A stretch of 64,000 nt of DNA from Raphanus sativus (taxonomy: Eukaryota; Streptophyta; Magnoliopsida; Brassicales; Brassicaceae). The notes below the pieces were generated by a model. It made no database searches. It was not told the origin of the DNA and saw nothing but the letters and a program-made list of their open reading frames with translations. The stretch is taken from positions 35,543,848-35,607,847 of the forward strand of contig NC_079512.1 in assembly GCF_000801105.2 (NCBI RefSeq). The letters run 5' to 3'. Made by a program: the position numbers and the translations under genes. Below, one piece after another: positions 58,262 to 64,000 of the stretch (positions within the stretch are counted from its first letter, which is position 1; each line of letters begins with the position of its first letter).

Positions 58262-58266
58262 CTTGA

Positions 58267-58731
58267 CTAAAGCTTTTTGGTCAACTTGAGCTTCTCGATC
58301 ACAAACATGCCTTCTTTATACCTCTGCCTAAGATGGAAGGTCTCCACATACTTCCAACCCAACGTCTCACCACAATTACCACACATCACATCTGCCACCA
58401 CGTAGGATCCGGTTATTAGTTTCCTCTCAATCTTCGGTCCAATCACCACGTTCATCGCATGCGAAAACATAAACGCTGGCCCTGAAGCTCCCTATGTCCA
58501 TTTTAACATATTCAAAAAAAGAAAAAGTTGGATAGTTGATCAAAAAAGTTGGATAAGAAATGAAAAGTGAAAACTTCGGTATAAACAATCTTCATAATTT
58601 AGACCCACAAAAAAAAATCTTCACAATTTTGTTATTACCACAAATTTTTTGGAGATGAGATCTTCACCGAGAGCTAGTGGATTTTCACAGTTTCTGCAGA
58701 AATAAGTAGGAAGCGTTTTGCCTTCTCCCAT
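58267..58731 (-). CDS. Yippee-like zinc-binding protein 2 (At4g27740 type)
   Basis: Two exons, 58639-58731 and 58267-58491; 105 residues. Zinc pairs C-R-N-C (after L-P-T-Y-F) and C-G-N-C. The core reads AFMFSHAMNVVIGPKIERKL and V-V-A-D-V-M-C-G-N-C-G-E-T-L-G-W-K-Y. It differs from Yippee gene 1 in several usually fixed places: F-V-G-A-S-G-P-A replaces F-Q-G-R-T-G-R-A, and the tail is E-K-L-K-L-T-K-K-L. This divergence between neighbours matches the A. thaliana pair. Exon 1 is read to GTG|GTAATA, which keeps the Phe-x-Gly spacing. Confidence 0.9.
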
Positions 58732-59954
58732 TAGTCTCGATGGATGTAGAAACTAGAAAGGAAATCAGAGAGTTTACAAGACTTCGATGAGGGAGGAGAC
58801 TAAGGTAATCAATTATTGGCTCTTATACTGTACGTTGACTCGTCTCTGTCGTTAACCACTTGCATTATTGCAATGCCCAAATGCTTATGCTTTCTGGATG
58901 GTGGGCCTTTAGGGTGTATAAGTGGAAGGCCCATTTTGAATGTTAATTTTTATTTATCAGAAATTTTGACTGTTGCTTCCTCTATGGACATATAGGGAAA
59001 ATAAGTTGTTTTGCGGCGATGATTTGCCAGAGAAGCTACCGGAGATCACCTTCAGAGATGTGATCATCTCTGTGTCCAAGCTTTCAAAGATATTAGCTTC
59101 GTAGAATGGTAACTAGTCTTAGATTTTTTGTTAATTATTGATTCTTAGTATGTCCTTTTTTTTCCAACACACCCTGAAATATCTCTAATAGACAGAAACT
59201 GCATCTCTTGTCATACCTAAACAAAACAAAACGTTTTTAGTTATTTATTTTTAAATGGAATATAATGGATGTCATTTAGTGAAATGCTCATCTGTGAGAT
59301 CCTTGTTTAGCGGTGGACGACTGTGTCTATGTTTAACTTGCACACCCATCGGTGCAGCATTAATCTCAGGCAGCTTGAAATCTTGGCCATATTATATACT
59401 ATACATTATAAATATACTTACATGATAATGCATTTAGTGCTGAATAGTTCACATGTGCATTTGCTACACCTCTTATCCTTTTTGTTTCGTTTAAAATAAT
59501 GACATCTTTTTCTATACAGTATACAGTTGAAGAATTAACGTTAGAGACGGATATTTCGTGTAAGATACTTCGAAGTATTCAATTTAATAAAGAACAACGA
59601 AGGTAGTATTTTAAAAAGAAAAATATCCTAAAGAAAATAGAAAGTCTTTTGTCTGGTGTCTAGCTTTAGATTTTTAGGCGTACCTTAAAGTCGTCTCCAA
59701 GTGATTTCCAGCTAAATAGTGGGCACGTTATATAGGATAAATCATAGAGTAGTCCGTTTTCATATTGATCTTTTTCTAAAAAAGCACATTCACTTCTTTC
59801 TGATCCACACACATCACATGAAACATATCCATATTATGTAATGTTGCCTTCTATTTTATCTATCTTAATTTTTATATGTTATTTTCTTAAACTTGTTTGT
59901 GAGAAGTGAACTATGCATATGTCCGTAGTTTGGTCGTAAGGTTTTAAGTTATAA
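58732..59954. other. Spacer after Yippee gene 2, no gene recognised
   Basis: 1.2 kb, AT-rich. In A. thaliana an oligopeptide transporter and a P450 gene are expected near here (from memory). I looked for transporter- or P450-like peptides and for the missing VPS26 N-terminal exons and found none. Confidence 0.45.
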
Positions 59955-60112
59955 CTAGATTTTGACCCGCGCTTTTGAAGCGCGGAATATTTTACGATGA
60001 AAAATTTCACTAATAATTTAATAAATATTTTGGTTATTTTTAAAGAGTGTGTATTTAAAATATTTTTGCATTTAAATCAGTATTTTTAAATTCAACCCGA
60101 TTGTGATTATAC
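59955..60112 (-). mobile_element. Helitron 3' terminus running into the gap
   Basis: On the minus strand the hairpin CCGCGCTTCAAAAGCGCGG is followed by GTCAAAATCTAG at 59955, with T beyond it. The body would extend to higher coordinates and is lost in the 100-N gap after 157 bp, so its 5' end is not visible. Confidence 0.65.
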
Positions 60113-60212
60113 NNNNNNNNNNNNNNNNNNNNNNNNNNNNNNNNNNNNNNNNNNNNNNNNNNNNNNNNNNNNNNNNNNNNNNNNNNNNNNNNNNNNNNNN
60201 NNNNNNNNNNNN
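60113..60212. other. Assembly gap (100 N)
   Basis: Exactly 100 N between a Helitron end and the VPS26B 3' exons. Confidence 0.99.
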
Positions 60213-60281
60213 AAGGCTGTAATCATTAGAGCACCATTTTGAGGCTTAATTCCATTTGCATCTCTCACCTTATTTGTACAG

Positions 60282-60783
60282 ATGGAAGTTGGGATAGAGG
60301 ATTGCCTGCACATTGAGTTTGAGTACAACAAAAGCAAGTATCACCTAAAAGATGTCATCCTTGGCAAAATATACTTTCTTCTTGTGAGGATCAAGATGAA
60401 GAACATGGATCTTGAGATACGGAGGCGGGAATCAACAGGTGCTGGTGCTAATACTCATGTGGAGACAGAAACACTTGCGAAATTTGAGTTGATGGACGGA
60501 ACCCCAGTTAGAGGTATATAATATATGTACAATGTTTTAGTGATTTGCTTCTAAGAAAAACTTGAATGACTGATGAGTGAGTGAGGATTTTGCAGGTGAG
60601 TCAATACCTGTAAGACTGTTTCTTGCCCCGTACGATCTTACACCAACGCATCGCAACATTAACAACAAATTCAGCGTCAAGTATTATCTGAATCTTGTAC
60701 TGGTTGATGAAGAGGATCGCAGATACTTCAAGCAGCAAGAAATCACGTTGTACAGGTTGAAGGCAGACACATCATCTGTTTGA
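60282..60783 (+). pseudogene. VPS26B: VPS26B, last two exons only
   Basis: C-terminal part of the retromer subunit VPS26, an arrestin-fold endosomal sorting protein. Exons 60282-60513 and 60596-60783 join in phase to 139 codons; the family has about 300. Sequence seen: [35 protein letters not shown] and PYDLTPTHRNINNKFSVKYY, ending R-L-K-A-D-T-S-S-V. The first exon follows a normal TTTGTACAG acceptor, so its ATG is internal, not a start. Upstream exons would lie in or beyond the gap, where a Helitron end is found instead. It is either 5'-truncated by rearrangement or an intact gene broken by assembly. Confidence 0.85.
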
Positions 60784-61033
60784 GTCTTGTGTAAAGCCTT
60801 TTAGACTTTTGTGTACTCAGATTTTAGCTAAAGACTTTGTTATTTGGGTTTGGAAGTTAGAATGAATAGTTTGGTCATTGATCAAAGTTGTCTGGATTCT
60901 GGTTTGCTTTTCATTGGTAATATCTGAAGTTTTACAAACTTTAAAAACACATTCTGGAAAAGCCAAACCTCTAAATGCCACTACCTTAATTCGACAGAGA
61001 TACAAAACTGGATATAAGACCTGAGAGGTGAAG

Positions 61034-62150
61034 TTAGTCTTCTTCAGATTCAATAGGAAGGCCTTCCTTGCTCCATGTGTAGATTCCACCTTCAAGGTGG
61101 AATACGTTCTTATAGCCGTTCAGGACCAGAACATAAGCAGCTATGAGAGACCTGCAGGAACACTAATCATATGAGCATTGAAACAAACCACACAAAGAGT
61201 TGCAAGAACTTTTGACGTTACCTAGATTGTTGGCCTTCAGGGAGATTCTGAGTCGGCTTCATAGTCCCTGCGGATGAACAAGCTACTATTATCTTTGCCT
61301 CTTTGTCAAGTTTAGCTTCTACACCTGCAACGTTGCAGCAAAGACAAAACATTCAGCTGCTGGGATACATACAATGTGGAAACAGTTCAAAAGCTTTTTG
61401 ATCTGATCTCAGTTGCATACTTTGGATAAACTCTGGATTCTCTTCTGTGCCAGAGAAGATACCGAAGAATGCAAATCCAAGACGACGAGCTATGTCCCAT
61501 GGCGTCCATTCTCGTATCAGTCTGTACATCTCCACATTGATAGCTCCCGGAGGATGACCCTTCAAAACCATACACACATGAACTCACCATTAAGTAAAAG
61601 GTACAAAGAGATCATCACATTAGAGAGCTGTAGAAATGCTCACCTCCTTGTACTCAGCTTCTGGTCTAACATCGAGAATCACAAAGTTGTTCTCTTTCTG
61701 TAACCGCAGAGCTTCCTTCACGTCCACACTTCTCACCTAACAACCAAAGAGGTCAAATAGAAATCTTATCTTTTGAACTGTTGATCAGAGATAGCATGAT
61801 GCATACCCTTTTCTCCAGTAGAAGCTCTCTCTTCTGTCTCCAATCGACTTCAGCTAATCCCTCCAAGAGACACAACACAGCAAAAACAAGGGGGTTAATA
61901 ATCTAACGTAACTTTCACATTTCAGTATAATATCATTTACACGAACGAGTGTTTGTGTACCTGCTGGTTTGTCAGGTTTCGTTGCAGCGCTTCGAATAGT
62001 CAGAAACGATGATGAAGAAGAAGAAGAAGCAGGGGATCTAACTCCAGCTGAGAACAGAGTGTTTCCGGTGAGTTTGACACGTAAAGCTTGCGACGAAGAT
62101 GGATAGGTTGAGCTGCGATAAGGGGTGGCAATAGAAGTAAGTGAAGCCAT
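61034..62150 (-). CDS. STR14: Chloroplast rhodanese-like protein (STR14 type)
   Basis: Single-domain rhodanese, probably stromal or thylakoid-associated; its physiological sulfur donor and acceptor are unknown. Six exons: 61961-62150, 61807-61853, 61644-61736, 61421-61559, 61222-61324 and 61034-61151; 229 residues. The Ser-rich N-terminus (MASLTSIATPYRSSTYPSSS) is a typical transit peptide. The rhodanese fold follows: F-V-I-L-D-V-R-P-E-A-E-Y, G-H-P-P-G-A-I-N-V-E, the catalytic Cys in I-V-A-C-S-S-A-G-T, and G-Y-K-N-V-F-H-L-E-G-G-I-Y-T-W. No defects. It lies 250 bp from the VPS26B fragment, tail to tail. Confidence 0.92.
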
Positions 62151-62552
62151 CTTCTTCTGAGATATTTTTTTGCTGGAAAATAAGAGAATTTAAATGCAGG
62201 ATGATGGAAAGACAGAAAGAGACAAAGAGAGAGAGAGAGAGAGATGAGTATTGCGGTTTCTTTTATTCTCAGTTTAAGAAAAGAATCTGAACATGTGGTG
62301 CTTGTTGTCTCTTCTTGATTTTCATCTTCCAATTCTATCTTTTGAAAATCTAATGATAGATAATCTTCTCTTATCTTCTTCTTTAGTTAAAAGATTGCGC
62401 CATGCTAGAGTTTTTGATTGGACCGGTTCGATTTGGTTAGTCTGATTTTTAGTTTTCATTGGTTCGGCTCGATTTGTTTTTTTTGTCACCGGTTCGATTT
62501 GGTTAACCTTGTCTTTTATTTATTTCATTTTCATAAATTTTAAAGAAAACTA
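62151..62552. other. STR14 promoter and spacer
   Basis: A (GA)n run at about 62225-62244 in the probable 5' UTR; a partly repeated GGTTCGATTTGGTTA motif near 62425-62510. No gene. Confidence 0.5.
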
Positions 62553-62789
62553 CTCCCTCTGTTTTTATATGTAAGTAGTTTTAGCAAAAAATGTTTGTTT
62601 CACAATGTAAGATGTTTTCACAATTCAAAGCACCTTTTACATTTATTACATATTGTGTGACCAATCAAATAATTCATACATATTTATTATTGGCTGAATT
62701 TATGTATTAAATACTATTTTTCAAAAGTAAAAATTTTCTTAATATTCACACTTTTAACTAAAACTACTTACAAATAAAAACAGAGGAAG
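62553..62789. mobile_element. Stowaway-like MITE, 237 bp
   Basis: Starts CTCCCTCTGTTTTTATATGT, and the inverted right end reads CTTCCTCTGTTTTTATTTGT; similarity continues through GTAAGTAGTTTTAG. Flanked by TA on both sides (62551-62552 and 62790-62791), as for Tc1/mariner MITEs. Confidence 0.88.
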
Positions 62790-63198
62790 TATAAATTAAG
62801 GAAACATATTTTTTTCGTTTTCTACTGGTTTAATTAATAATTCAAATTTATGAGATTTGGATCTAGAATTTTAGAAAAGACAAAATTACACAGATATATA
62901 CAAAAGACTTACAAATTTTTTTTAGCATAATATAAATAATTACAAGCAAATATGGTTTTTATAAAACGTCCGAAGATGGTATAGTTAGATTTGAATCTTT
63001 ATAAGACAAGTAAATTATGTTATCATTTGTATTATTTTTTATAATTGCTATTTTACAATATACAAAAAGTTTTGTGGAAACTTTATTAATGGTTTGTTTA
63101 CTAAGGTTTTAGGTAACTACAAATCACATCAATGGTATCTTTTAATAGTAGTTAAATTAAGTAAAATGTCGTTTTGTTCAACCAGAAACTAGTACATT

Positions 63199-63380
63199 AG
63201 AGCATTATTATTGGTGGGCAGAAACAAAAGCCTTTAACCTTTTTTTTTTTTTTCTGGTCATTAAAACTTAAAGGCACATAAGGACAACCTTTATCTAAGG
63301 ACTTTTCCCCCATTGTTTGCATCGGTCTCCTCCTCTTTTCCCTTAAAGCCTACCCCTTTGTTCACCAATAATAATGGTCT
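63199..63380. mobile_element. MITE-like element with CATTATTATTGGTG ends
   Basis: A perfect 14-bp inverted repeat: CATTATTATTGGTG at 63203-63216 and CACCAATAATAATG at 63363-63376. The inner arms share AAAGCCT. A target duplication is not clear. The TTATTGGTG core resembles the element at 1252-1429. Confidence 0.6.
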
Positions 63381-64000
63381 TATAACATTACTACATGTAT
63401 GACATGTTTCATCACATGAGTACATGAATATTTTTAACAAAGAAATTTTGTCCTAATATGTTAGGTCGAACACTCTTTAACCTAATCCAAAGTGCATATA
63501 TTTTAAAATTAAGACTTTGGAGAAAGTAAATAAACAACTATTTTTACCAAACAAGAAAAAAAAAGCAAACGAACAAATGGAAATGGTCAGATTCAGTATA
63601 CAACACAGGGGCCAGTGGATTAAAACCAAATCACTAGTTGGAACTTTCTGATACATGTCACATGTGCTTTCCCACTTCCACTAACGACTCTTCACTGTTC
63701 TACGGAAAATGCCACTAGCGTTTAGTAGAGCTTTGAGCATCGGACGGCTTAAAGATGAATCGGCCCCACTCCTCTAAACCCGACCGACACTTGTATCCTC
63801 AGTGTTCTCATTCCACCGACACTCAGCTCACCGTTGATCACTCCAAACCACCGTTGAGATCACGACACGTACATCTTCTCTTATCCTCATACGGCGAAAC
63901 GACGTCCTCTCACGCAGCTCCGAATCGTAAACATTACGACTTTTTTGAGTGTTTATTATAAATCAAAGGGTACAAACTCCACGTGGAGCCCAAAGACAGT
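63381..64000. other. Right-end intergenic sequence with one short ORF
   Basis: AT-rich until about 63650, then more balanced composition. An ATG at 63755 opens 68 codons (His/Ser/Pro-rich, ending F-F-E-C-L-L, stop at 63959-63961). I recognise no family and no splice partner within the window. It could be a first exon or chance. Confidence 0.3.

Noticed and set aside
58732..59954. Expected OPT6, P450 or VPS26 N-terminal exons
   Set aside because: No peptide of these families seen in any frame.

Overview
The window is plant nuclear DNA. It has spliced genes with GT-AG introns, AT-rich intergenic DNA, plant LINE, Helitron, Ty3 and MITE elements, and a plant tRNA-Gln. Gene content and order match, from memory, the Arabidopsis thaliana At4g27.9-At4g27.7 interval read downwards, so the species is a Brassicaceae member. 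A Brassica-like genome fits best, because the intergenic DNA is long and rich in transposons. Three runs of exactly 100 N (9345-9444, 37079-37178, 60113-60212) are assembly gaps.

Layout. 0-4 kb: an R3-MYB of the TRIPTYCHON/CAPRICE type and an intact MTM1-like mitochondrial carrier. 5.5-8.3 kb: a 5'-truncated LINE with a long open ORF. 9.4-21.5 kb: a decayed stretch where three consecutive genes survive only as pieces: PYL10 (two exons running into a gap), an ATX4-type SET exon and the last exon of a CCT-motif gene. Two Helitrons (10556-13908 and 14169-15033) and a young Ty3 chromodomain retrotransposon (15878-21372, TSD AAATT) lie among them. 22-25.7 kb: BOB2-like NudC chaperone, SINAT4-like E3 ligase and tRNA-Gln(CUG). 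25.9-41.1 kb: a tandem array of three MEB1-like genes (ER-body membrane proteins with a VIT-like membrane domain); the third carries a LINE in an intron. 44.2-62.2 kb: mostly intact single genes: a DUF688-like protein, an EF-hand protein with HDEL, ACBP2, FEY, ISI1, two Yippee-like genes, a 5'-truncated VPS26B and a chloroplast rhodanese (STR14).

The genes are not an operon, and most are ordinary housekeeping or signalling genes. The parts worth attention are the MEB array, the shredded PYL10-ATX4-CCT block and the retained R3-MYB copy. In the MEB array the N-terminal half of each gene is built almost entirely from symmetrical phase 1-1 exons, giving three different architectures on one conserved membrane domain. 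Exon boundaries were worked out by hand from splice sites; codon phase closes in every multi-exon gene described as complete. Arabidopsis locus names and gene order come from memory and were not searched.
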